14,685 nt of DNA from DAOUAE01 sp034433795. GTDB taxonomy: Bacteria > Chloroflexota > UBA6077 > FW602-bin22 > DAOUAE01. Positions 1-5,786 of the stretch are shown here, in pieces. Within the stretch, counting starts at the first letter, position 1; each line of letters begins with the position of its first letter. The translations under genes and the position numbers were made by a program. The stretch covers positions 1 to 14,685 of the forward strand of contig DAOUAE010000084.1 in NCBI GenBank assembly GCA_034433795.1, in the 5' to 3' direction. Under the pieces are notes generated by a model. It saw only the letters and a list, made by a program, of their open reading frames with translations. It had not been told where the DNA came from and did no database searches.

Positions 1-276
1 CTGCCAGGAGCCGGTGGGCGTTCACAGCCTACCTATAAGGATTTGAAAGAAAGAGCGCCCCGTCTGGGGCCCGGTCGAGATCCGGCGTTCACAGCCTACC
101 TATAAGGATTTGAAATGCGCCCAGACGGCCCTGCGCACCCTCTGCCAGTTCACAGCCTACCTATAAGGATTTGAAAGAAACATAAGGATTTGAAACGAGG
201 CTCCCATGCCAGCGCGGCAGTCGACACGGCGGGATTCCAGCCTACCTATAAGGATTTGAAACACAAGGATTTGAAA
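1..276 (+). CRISPR. CRISPR array, trailer (leader-distal) end, cut by the left edge
   Basis: A 29-nt repeat beginning GTTCACAGCC and ending AAGGATTTGAAA occurs perfectly at 20-48, 87-115 and 148-176. A fourth copy at 233-261 has three mismatches in its first eight bases. Spacers are 38 nt (49-86), 32 nt (116-147) and about 37 nt (196-232); bases 1-19 are the end of another spacer. Two 5'-truncated copies of the repeat's 3' half lie at 182-195 and 265-276, each a few bases after a full repeat. The degenerate copy and the GAAA end both lie to the right, so the leader and the cas genes should be off the left edge and transcription should run left to right. No cas gene is present, so the type cannot be assigned. 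Spacers are GC-rich like the host. Confidence 0.93.
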
Positions 277-279
277 GAA

Positions 280-350
280 GCGGGATTGATGTAGTGGCAG
301 CATGCGTGCTTCCCAGGCACGGCGCGGGGGTTCGAATCCCCTATCCCGCT
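280..350 (+). tRNA. tRNA-Gly (anticodon CCC)
   Basis: The cloverleaf can be drawn by hand. The acceptor stem GCGGGAT (280-286) pairs with ATCCCGC (343-349), and T350 is the discriminator base usual for tRNA-Gly. The anticodon stem CGTGC/GCACG (305-309/317-321) encloses loop TTCCCAG, with anticodon CCC at 312-314, which reads GGG glycine codons. The T-arm GGGGG-TTCGAAT-CCCCT lies at 326-342. The CCA tail is not encoded; the bases after 350 are CCC. The gene starts only 3 nt after a truncated CRISPR repeat, so it has no separate upstream region, and it is followed at once by an intrinsic terminator. Confidence 0.95.
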
Positions 351-357
351 CCCGACC

Positions 358-383
358 CGGCCCGGTGCGACCGGGCCGTTTTT
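358..383 (+). terminator. Intrinsic terminator after tRNA-Gly
   Basis: A perfect 9-bp stem CGGCCCGGT/ACCGGGCCG (358-366/370-378) with loop GCG is followed by TTTTT (379-383). It would end the tRNA transcript, and also any CRISPR transcript reading through the tRNA. Confidence 0.9.
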
Positions 384-466
384 GTGTGGGCGCCGGACGG
401 CGCCTGATCCGGTGGGCGCTCAGGCGTGTGGGACGGTGTGGAAAGAGGTGTGGGAAGCGTGTGGGA
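384..466. repeat. Phased short direct repeats GTGTGGGA
   Basis: GTGTGGGA or a one-base variant occurs at 426-433, 436-443 (GTGTGGAA), 448-455 and 459-466, with starts 10, 12 and 11 bp apart. A further GTGTGGGC lies at 384-391. Spacing near one helical turn would put the copies on one face of the DNA, as expected for a protein-binding array. No protein gene overlaps them convincingly. The remaining bases to about 570 show nothing I can assign. Confidence 0.5.
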
Positions 467-584
467 AGGGCAGGCTGGACAGGGGAGGCCGGCTCTGCTA
501 GACGGAGGAGCGTCAGGGTCGCCATCCTGGTCCTGACCACGCCCCAGGTGCCCATCCACCGCCAGGCTCTTTGTTTATACTGTG

Positions 585-922
585 CGGCCCCCGGGTAGCG
601 CCCCGGGCCGCGCGGTCGAGAGCAGGAGAAAGACCGCCCCTTATTCTTCACCCACGGAGGCCAGGTGAGACCGGTCGGCACCGCCGCCAGACCGTGCGTT
701 CTGATCGCGCGCCGGTGAGGGAACAGGTATCGCCGGGTCGTCGTCCCGACAGGGTCTCCCCGCTATCCCCTGCACGCGGGAACAGGCTCAGGCGCGCGGG
801 CTGCCCGCCGAGGCCCGCTGGCGGTCTCGTTCGCACGCCGGGACAGGCTCTTCGTGAGCGGCCACGGCTGGTATTCAGAGCGGCCCTGCGCCTGGCCCTG
901 GTCGGGAAGGCCAGGGCCTTTT
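585..922 (+). ncRNA. Candidate structured RNA of unknown family
   Basis: This stretch has no credible reading frame but ends in an intrinsic terminator (894-922) and is preceded by a -10-like TATACT (576-581) without a clear -35. Visible helices are GCGGCCC/GGGCCGC (584-590/605-611), GCGGTC/GACCGC (612-617/632-637), CGGG/CCCG (734-737/745-748), a long-range GCGCGCC/GGCGCGC (707-713/791-797) and GCGGG/CCCGC (796-800/804-808). GGGA(A)CAGG recurs at 719-727, 778-786 and 840-847, about 60 nt apart. The last two copies share a longer context, GCACGC then GGGA(A)CAGGCTC. I looked for hallmark motifs of RNase P RNA, tmRNA and SRP RNA and did not find them. It may be a stand-alone RNA, or an attenuated leader far upstream of rpsB. 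Confidence 0.35.
894..922 (+). terminator. Intrinsic terminator in the long non-coding region
   Basis: GGCCCTGG (894-901) pairs perfectly with CCAGGGCC (911-918) over a 9-nt loop, and TTTT follows (919-922). It lies 350 nt before the rpsB promoter and has no protein gene in front of it. That implies a non-coding transcript ending here. Confidence 0.65.
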
Positions 923-1075
923 AGCCTTCGCCGGAGGCTGGTGCAGGGCGCTGGCCAAGGCCAGCGTCCAGCATCGCACCGGTTCCATCGCGCGGCCGGC
1001 CAGGCCCTCCGGAACACCGGGAAGGAGCCTGACCAGACGGTGCCCGTCCCGCCCCGCAGCCGGTCGGCGCCCGGT

Positions 1076-1165
1076 CCGATGCGAGCCCCGGCAGCCCGGG
1101 CCGGCCTTTACAGTCTCTACGCCCGACCGTCCAGACAGGACCCGATCGGAGTCCCGGCAGCCCGG
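1076..1165. repeat. Pair of imperfect 24-nt direct repeats 66 nt apart
   Basis: CCGATnnGAG followed by nCCCGGCAGCCCGG occurs at 1076-1099 and again at 1142-1165. A second pair, GCCCCGCAG at 1051-1059 and 1179-1187, is 128 nt apart, about twice the same period. The stretch 923-1246 has no credible gene. It also holds a GGTTCC/GGAAC pairing (980-985/1011-1015). Function unknown. Confidence 0.45.
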
Positions 1166-1246
1166 ACTTCCCAGGCGCGCCCCGCAGACTCTCTGCGCCA
1201 GCCAGTGGAGACCGCCCTGGCGCTCGCCCGGTCTGCTGACCAGCGG

Positions 1247-1276
1247 TTGCTTTCGGTCCCCGCGCTGTGCTATAGT
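1247..1276 (+). promoter_or_regulatory. Sigma-70-type promoter of the rpsB operon
   Basis: TTGCTT (1247-1252) and TATAGT (1271-1276) are separated by 18 nt. Transcription would start near 1283 and give a leader of about 160 nt before the rpsB start. This is the only good promoter I see for the nine-gene operon. Confidence 0.75.
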
Positions 1277-1282
1277 CCACTA

Positions 1283-1441
1283 TGGTGTGCGTCGTACAGA
1301 CGTCCCCAAAGACTGCACGCCCCTGGACTGCGCGGGCCGTGCCCCGGCCGGGCCGCCGTGGGTCCCCGCCAGGATGAAGGGGGCGGAAGCGACGCCCCGG
1401 CGACGGTCCGGGGCGCGGTGAACACGACGATTGGAGGCACT
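1283..1441 (+). promoter_or_regulatory. Structured 5' leader of rpsB
   Basis: The leader contains an 8-bp hairpin CGCCCCGG/CCGGGGCG (1393-1400/1408-1415) with a 7-nt loop, 17 nt before the Shine-Dalgarno GGAGG (1433-1437). Further GC-rich self-complementary stretches lie at about 1330-1375. Autogenous control of rpsB through its leader is known in other bacteria, so a similar role here is an inference from position only. Confidence 0.35.
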
Positions 1442-2266
1442 GTGGCGAATATCGTTTCCATGAAGGCCCTTCTGGAAGCCGGGGTCCACTTCGGCCACCA
1501 GACCCGCCGCTGGGACCCCCGGATGAAACCCTATATCTTCACCGAACGCAACGGCATCCATATCATCGACCTCCAGCAGACGGTCGCCAAACTGACCGAG
1601 GCCTACGCCTTCGTCCGTGACCTGGTGGCGAAAGGCGGCATCGTCCTCTTCGTCGGCACCAAAAAGCAGGCGCAGGAGGCGATCGAGACCGAGGCCAAGC
1701 GCTGCGGCATGCCCTATGTCAACCAGCGCTGGCTCGGCGGCCTCCTGACCAACTTCCGGACGATCCAGTCTCGCCTGCGACGGCTGCGCGAACTCGAGCA
1801 GCTGCGCGACAGCGGCGAACTGGAGCGCCTGCCCAAGAAAGAGGCGGCCAAGCTGATGGAGGAACTGGAGCGGCTGGAGCGGCTGCTCGGCGGTATTAAG
1901 ACGATGAATCGGCTGCCCGACGCCGTCTTTATCGTCGACCCGCATAAGGAGTACATCGCGGTCCGTGAGGCGCGTCGGCTGGAGATCCCCATCATCGCCC
2001 TGGTGGATACCAACTGCAATCCCGAGGAGATCGACTACCCGATCCCGGCCAACGACGACGCCATCCGCGCCGTGAAACTCCTCTGCAGCAAGATCGCCGA
2101 CGCCGTCCTGGAAGGCCTGCAGCTGCGGCAGGCGGCGGAGGCGGCCGCCGCCGAAGAGGCCGCCGCCGCCGAAGCGGCCGCCACCAAGGAGGGCGAGGAG
2201 GCCGCGCTGGAGGAGTTCGCCTTCGTCGACGACGAAGAGTACATCGAAGAAGAGGAACGAGTCTAG
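1442..2266 (+). CDS. rpsB: 30S ribosomal protein S2
   Basis: This is small-subunit ribosomal protein S2 (274 aa), which binds late in 30S assembly near S1. The N-terminus carries the classic signature (MKALLEAGVHFGHQTRRWDP), followed by KPYIFTERNGIHIIDLQQT, FVGTKKQAQEAI, NQRWLGGLLTNF and the coiled-coil hairpin rich in Arg, Glu and Leu (about residues 115-145), then PIIALVDTNCNPEEIDYPIP. The last 40 or so residues form an alanine- and acid-rich tail, longer than the S2 core and probably disordered. I chose GTG at 1442 because it sits 4 nt after GGAGG (1433-1437) and gives the family N-terminus. The frame is open upstream to 854, but that extension looks non-coding. First gene of the operon; its stop overlaps the tsf Shine-Dalgarno. 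Confidence 0.97.
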   Translation: MANIVSMKALLEAGVHFGHQTRRWDPRMKPYIFTERNGIHIIDLQQTVAKLTEAYAFVRDLVAKGGIVLFVGTKKQAQEAIETEAKRCGMPYVNQRWLGGLLTNFRTIQSRLRRLRELEQLRDSGELERLPKKEAAKLMEELERLERLLGGIKTMNRLPDAVFIVDPHKEYIAVREARRLEIPIIALVDTNCNPEEIDYPIPANDDAIRAVKLLCSKIADAVLEGLQLRQAAEAAAAEEAAAAEAAATKEGEEAALEEFAFVDDEEYIEEEERV

Positions 2267-2275
2267 GAGGGACGC

Positions 2276-2773
2276 TTGGAGATCCCGGCGACGCTGGTCA
2301 AGGAACTGCGGGAGAAAACGGGCGCCGGCATTATGGACTGCAAGCGGGCGCTCGTCGAGGCCGGGGGCGATATGGCCCGGGCCGAGGAGATCCTCCGCCA
2401 GCAGGGCTATGCGCGGGCCGAAAAGAAGATCCACCGGGTCACGCTCCAGGGCATCATCGACGCCTACATCCACGCCGGTGGACGCATCGGGGCCCTCATC
2501 GAGGTCAACTGCGAGACCGACTTCGTCGCCCGCACCGACGACTTCCGCACGCTGGTCCACGACCTGGCGATGCAGGTGGCGGCGACGAATCCCAAGTACA
2601 TCCGGCCCGAGGAGGCCCAGCCCGATGAAGATCCCAGCGAGGTGGCGCTCCTGGCTCAGCCGTTCATCAAGCAGCCGACGATCACGGTCGAGCAGCTGAT
2701 CAAGCAGTACATCGCCAAACTGGGCGAGAACATTCAGGTGCGCCGCTTCGCCCGGTTCGAACTGGGTGTGTAG
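2276..2773 (+). CDS. tsf: Elongation factor Ts, short form
   Basis: EF-Ts is the guanine-nucleotide exchange factor that recycles EF-Tu in the cytoplasm. The N-terminal UBA-like domain is clear (LREKTGAGIMDCKRAL, residues 9-24), and the core carries IEVNCETDFVAR (about residues 78-89). The protein ends soon after the LGENIQVRRF strand at 165 aa, so it lacks the second core subdomain and coiled coil of the roughly 280-aa E. coli type. Short EF-Ts is normal in Chloroflexota and in some other phyla. The start is TTG at 2276, 5 nt after AGGAGG (2265-2270), which itself overlaps the rpsB stop, so translation of the two is probably coupled. Confidence 0.96.
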   Translation: MEIPATLVKELREKTGAGIMDCKRALVEAGGDMARAEEILRQQGYARAEKKIHRVTLQGIIDAYIHAGGRIGALIEVNCETDFVARTDDFRTLVHDLAMQVAATNPKYIRPEEAQPDEDPSEVALLAQPFIKQPTITVEQLIKQYIAKLGENIQVRRFARFELGV

Positions 2774-2777
2774 CACC

Positions 2778-3560
2778 ATGAGCGGCCAGACCACACAGCC
2801 AGCCCCGGCTCCCACCACCACCGTGGCCTGGGAGTGCCTCGCCGGCACGCCGAAGTACCGCCGGGTGGTCCTTAAACTCAGCGGGGAGGCGCTGATGGGC
2901 GACCAGCCCTTCGGCATCGACCTGGCCACCCTCAACTCGATCGCCGCCCAGGTCCGCTGCGTGGCGGTCCACCACGGCGTCCAGCTGGGGGTGGTGGTCG
3001 GCGGGGGCAACATCTGGCGCGGCCAGACCGCCGCCGCCCAGGGCATGGACCCGGCCCAGGCCCACTACGCCGGGATGCTGGCGACGATCATCAACGCCCT
3101 GGCTCTCCAGGACGCGCTGGAGAAGCTGGGGGTGGTGACCCGGGTTCAGACGGCGATCACGGTGACGGCGGTGGCCGAACCCTATATCCGCCGGCGGGCC
3201 ATCCGCCACCTGGAGAAGGGACGGGTGGTCATCTTCGCCGCCGGCACGGGCAACCCCTACTTCACCACCGACACGGCCGCCGCCCTCCGGGCCGTCGAGA
3301 TCGGGGCCGAGGTGCTGCTGATGGCCAAAAATCGGGTGGACGGCGTCTACAGCGACGATCCGCGCAAAAATCCGCGGGCCGTCCGCTTCGACCGCCTGAC
3401 CTACATCGACGCCCTGAATCTGGGGCTGAAGGTGATGGATAGCACGGCGCTGTCGCTCTGCATGGACAACCGCCTGCCGATCATCGTCTTCGACCTCACC
3501 CGCCCGGGAAACATCGAACGGGTGATCCTGGGCGAGCCGATCGGGACGCTCATCACTTAG
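2778..3560 (+). CDS. pyrH: UMP kinase (uridylate kinase)
   Basis: This enzyme phosphorylates UMP to UDP with ATP, feeding pyrimidine nucleotide synthesis. It belongs to the amino-acid-kinase fold, not to the P-loop NMP kinases. Visible motifs are the phosphate loop LKLSGEALMG (about 32-41), VVVGGGNIWRG, the AAGTGNPYFTTDTAA nucleotide and UMP region, the KNRVDGVYSDDPRKNP ATP-binding stretch, and a C-terminal MDNRLPIIVFDL. At 260 aa it is a little longer than usual, because some 25 Pro/Thr-rich residues precede the core. I chose ATG 2778, 4 nt after the tsf stop. GTG at 2766 would overlap tsf and add four residues; neither start has a strong Shine-Dalgarno, so translation may depend on coupling. 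Confidence 0.95.
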   Translation: MSGQTTQPAPAPTTTVAWECLAGTPKYRRVVLKLSGEALMGDQPFGIDLATLNSIAAQVRCVAVHHGVQLGVVVGGGNIWRGQTAAAQGMDPAQAHYAGMLATIINALALQDALEKLGVVTRVQTAITVTAVAEPYIRRRAIRHLEKGRVVIFAAGTGNPYFTTDTAAALRAVEIGAEVLLMAKNRVDGVYSDDPRKNPRAVRFDRLTYIDALNLGLKVMDSTALSLCMDNRLPIIVFDLTRPGNIERVILGEPIGTLIT

Positions 3561-3644
3561 CGCCTGACCGCTCCCCGGCCAGGGCCGGGTGGGGCCCGAC
3601 CGATGGCACGGCGCGGGCACAAGCACCGGCTGGAGGAGCAGACT

Positions 3645-4202
3645 ATGGCGACCGAGGTCTTGGCGAGCGCAGAAACCCGTATGCAAAAGGCGGTGGAGGT
3701 CTTTAAACGCGACCTGGCCGGCATCCGCACCGGACGGGCCAGCCCGGCGCTGGTCGAACGGCTGATGGTCGAATACTACGGCACGCCCACGCCCCTCAGC
3801 CAGCTGGCCGCCATCACGGTGCCGGAAGCCCGGCTGCTGGTGATCCAGCCCTGGGATCCTGCCGCCCTCGCGGCCATCGAAAAGGCCATCCTGAAGTCCG
3901 ACCTCAACCTGACGCCGACGACCGACGGTCGGGTCATCCGGCTGGTCCTGCCGCCGCTCACCGAGGAGCGCCGGAAGGACCTGGTCCGCCTGGTCCGCAA
4001 GAAGGCCGAGGAAGGGCGGATCGCGGTGCGCAATATCCGGCGGGACGCCCTGGAAGACCTCAAGCGCCTGGAGAAAGAGAAGCAGATCTCCGAGGATGAG
4101 TTCCGCCGTCTGCAGGACCGCCTGCAGAAGCTCACCGACCGCTATATCGAGGAAGTGGACAAGGCGGCGACGCGCAAAGAAGAAGAGATCCTGGAAGTCT
4201 GA
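3645..4202 (+). CDS. frr: Ribosome recycling factor
   Basis: RRF, together with EF-G, splits post-termination ribosomes. The 185-aa length is typical. The three-helix-bundle ends are recognisable: MQKAVEVFKRDLAGIRTGRASPALVERLMVEYYG split across residues 10-43, and the long C-terminal helices rich in Arg, Lys and Glu (ERRKDLVRLVRKKAEEGR, VRNIRRDALEDLKRL). Between them is the small beta domain (PLSQLAAITVPEARLLVIQP). ATG 3645 is preceded by GGAGGAG (3632-3638). An upstream in-frame ATG at 3603 has no such site and would add 14 non-conserved residues. The 84-nt gap after pyrH contains a GC-rich hairpin (CCCGGCC/GGCCGGG near 3576-3590) without a T-run, so readthrough from pyrH is likely. Confidence 0.96.
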   Translation: MATEVLASAETRMQKAVEVFKRDLAGIRTGRASPALVERLMVEYYGTPTPLSQLAAITVPEARLLVIQPWDPAALAAIEKAILKSDLNLTPTTDGRVIRLVLPPLTEERRKDLVRLVRKKAEEGRIAVRNIRRDALEDLKRLEKEKQISEDEFRRLQDRLQKLTDRYIEEVDKAATRKEEEILEV

Positions 4203-4203
4203 G

Positions 4204-4941
4204 ATGAGTGCGGAGTGTGAGGGCCGCGCGGCCTGGCCGCTGCCCCCGAACATCCCGACCCACGTGGCCATTATTATGGACGGCAACGGCCGTTGGGCCC
4301 GCCAGCGCGGGCTGCCCCGCCTGGCCGGGCACCGGGCCGGGGTGGAGAACATCCGCCCGATCCTGGAAGCCTGCGTGGACTTCGGCATCAAGATTCTGAC
4401 GATCTACGCCTTCTCGACCGAGAACTGGGGCCGCCCCCCGGAAGAGGTCGAGGGCCTGCTGCAGATCCTGTACGAGGTCATCGAGAACGAGACCGAGCAG
4501 CTCCACGCCAACGGGGTGCGGGTGAACCACCTCGGACGGCTCGACCGGCTGCCACCGGCCCTGCAGGAGGCCATCCGCCGGGCCGTCGAACGGACCCGCC
4601 ACAACACCCGGATCACGTTGAACGTCGCCTTCAATTACGGCGGCCGGGCCGAGATCCTGGACGCGGTTCGCCGCCTGCTGCAAGACGGGGTGGACCCGGC
4701 CGCTGTGGACGAGGCGCTCTTCAGCCGCTACCTCTATACCGCCGGCCAGCCCGACCCCGACCTCATCATCCGGACGGGCGGCGAGATGCGGCTGAGCAAT
4801 TTTCTCATCTGGCAGGCCGCCTACGCCGAGTACTACTCCACGCCCACCTACTGGCCCGACTTCAGCCGGGAGGACCTCTACCAGGCGCTTCTCGTCTACA
4901 GCCAGCGCGAGCGACGGTTCGGCAAGGTCCCGGCGGGGTGA
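4204..4941 (+). CDS. uppS: Isoprenyl transferase (cis-prenyltransferase, undecaprenyl diphosphate synthase type)
   Basis: The enzyme condenses isopentenyl diphosphate onto farnesyl or related diphosphates with cis geometry, making the lipid carrier for cell-envelope glycans. The family motifs are all there: HVAIIMDGNGRWA with catalytic Asp26, GHRAGVENIRPILEAC, IYAFSTENWGRP, NVAFNYGGRAEIL, and the C-terminal RTGGEMRLSNFLIWQ with YSTPTYWPDF. Length 245 aa is standard. ATG 4204 lies one base after the frr stop, and no separate promoter is visible. The exact chain length of the product cannot be read from sequence. Confidence 0.96.
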   Translation: MSAECEGRAAWPLPPNIPTHVAIIMDGNGRWARQRGLPRLAGHRAGVENIRPILEACVDFGIKILTIYAFSTENWGRPPEEVEGLLQILYEVIENETEQLHANGVRVNHLGRLDRLPPALQEAIRRAVERTRHNTRITLNVAFNYGGRAEILDAVRRLLQDGVDPAAVDEALFSRYLYTAGQPDPDLIIRTGGEMRLSNFLIWQAAYAEYYSTPTYWPDFSREDLYQALLVYSQRERRFGKVPAG

Positions 4942-5786
4942 CCGTGCTGCGCACCCGGCTGCTCACCGCCTCGCTCCTGGCGCCGGTCGTCCTGGGGCTC
5001 ACCTGGCTGGGAGGGCTCCCCTTCGCCGCCGCCGCCGCCCTGACCGCTGTCCTGGCGACCGCCGAGGTCGCCCGGCTGCTCCACCGCGCCGGGCTGGCTC
5101 CCCCCAGCGGCCCGGCGCTCCTCGGCAGCGGGGGCCTGGTGCTGGGCGGCCTCCCCGGCGGGGAGCCGGTCACGGCGGCCGCCCTGGCCCTCCTGCTGAT
5201 CGCCCCCCCGGTCAGCCTGCTCGGTCGCCCTGGTCCCACCGCGCCAGGTGTTCTGGGCTGGCTGGCGCTGCTCGGCGGCGTGCTGTACGTTGGCGGACCG
5301 CTCCGGCTGCTCGTCACGCTGCGGGGCACGACCACCGGACCAGGCTGGGAGGCCCTCTGGGGCGGTGCCTCGCTGCCCCCCGGCCTGGTCTGGACCCTCG
5401 CCGCGCTCCTCGGGACCTGGGCCTGCGACGCCGTGGCCTACGGCGTGGGACGCCGCTGGGGCTGGCGCCGGCTGGCCCCCGCCATCAGCCCCGGCAAGAC
5501 GATCGAGGGAACGGTGGCCGGGGTGCTGGCCGCGACGCTGGTGGTCGCGCTCCTCGTCTGGCGGACGCTGCAGAGCCCCTGGGGCCTGGCGCTGGGACCG
5601 CTGGTCGGGCTGGCGGCGGTGCTGGGGGATCTGAGCGAGTCGCTCCTCAAACGGAGCGTCGGCGTCAAGGACACCGGTGGGCTCCTGCCGGGCCACGGCG
5701 GCCTGCTCGACCGGATCGATAGCCTGCTCCTGGTGACCGTGGTTCTGGCGGTCGCCCTGTGGGTCCCGGGATGGGGGGAGAGATGA
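4938..5786 (+). CDS. cdsA: Phosphatidate cytidylyltransferase (CDP-diglyceride synthase)
   Basis: The protein uses CTP and phosphatidic acid to make CDP-diacylglycerol, the precursor of bacterial phospholipids, in the inner membrane. It is strongly hydrophobic, with several Leu/Ala/Gly-rich membrane segments from residue 6 onward. Near the C-terminus it carries the family signature: SLLKRSVGVKDTGGLLPGH followed by GGLLDRIDS, with the conserved Lys-Asp and Asp-Arg-x-Asp pairs. Length 282 aa is usual. GTG 4938 overlaps the uppS stop as GTGA. A second in-frame GTG at 4944 is possible and would shorten the protein by two residues. The N-terminal half is poorly conserved, as is common in this family. 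Confidence 0.93.
   Translation: MTVLRTRLLTASLLAPVVLGLTWLGGLPFAAAAALTAVLATAEVARLLHRAGLAPPSGPALLGSGGLVLGGLPGGEPVTAAALALLLIAPPVSLLGRPGPTAPGVLGWLALLGGVLYVGGPLRLLVTLRGTTTGPGWEALWGGASLPPGLVWTLAALLGTWACDAVAYGVGRRWGWRRLAPAISPGKTIEGTVAGVLAATLVVALLVWRTLQSPWGLALGPLVGLAAVLGDLSESLLKRSVGVKDTGGLLPGHGGLLDRIDSLLLVTVVLAVALWVPGWGER

Noticed and set aside
280..350. tRNA gene as attachment site of an integrated element
   Set aside because: No integrase gene and no repeat of the tRNA 3' end is seen in the window; the downstream genes are core housekeeping genes.
426..466. DnaA boxes or a replication origin
   Set aside because: The repeats differ at several positions from TTATCCACA, there is no AT-rich unwinding region and no dnaA or dnaN gene nearby.
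157..681. Minus-strand reading frame of 174 codons across the array and tRNA
   Set aside because: It runs through CRISPR repeats and the tRNA, has low-complexity Arg/Pro/Ala composition, and matches no protein pattern.
585..1240. RNase P RNA, tmRNA or SRP RNA
   Set aside because: The minus strand has GGGAAGTCCGGGCTG near 1160-1174, which recalls RNase P region I, but no matching ACAGAACCCGGCTTA region exists. No tmRNA T-loop and no SRP GGAAG/GCAGC apical motif in the right context was found.
854..1441. Upstream in-frame extension of rpsB
   Set aside because: The added 196 residues are Arg/Pro/Ala-rich without similarity, cross the promoter and the hairpin at 894-922, and the S2 N-terminus starts cleanly at GTG 1442.
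2766..2777. GTG at 2766 as the pyrH start
   Set aside because: It adds only four residues, overlaps tsf and has no better ribosome site than ATG 2778.
1280..3046. 588-codon minus-strand frame opposite rpsB, tsf and pyrH, and similar long antisense frames opposite dxr-proS
   Set aside because: They are mirror frames caused by high GC; the plus-strand genes are unmistakable members of known families.
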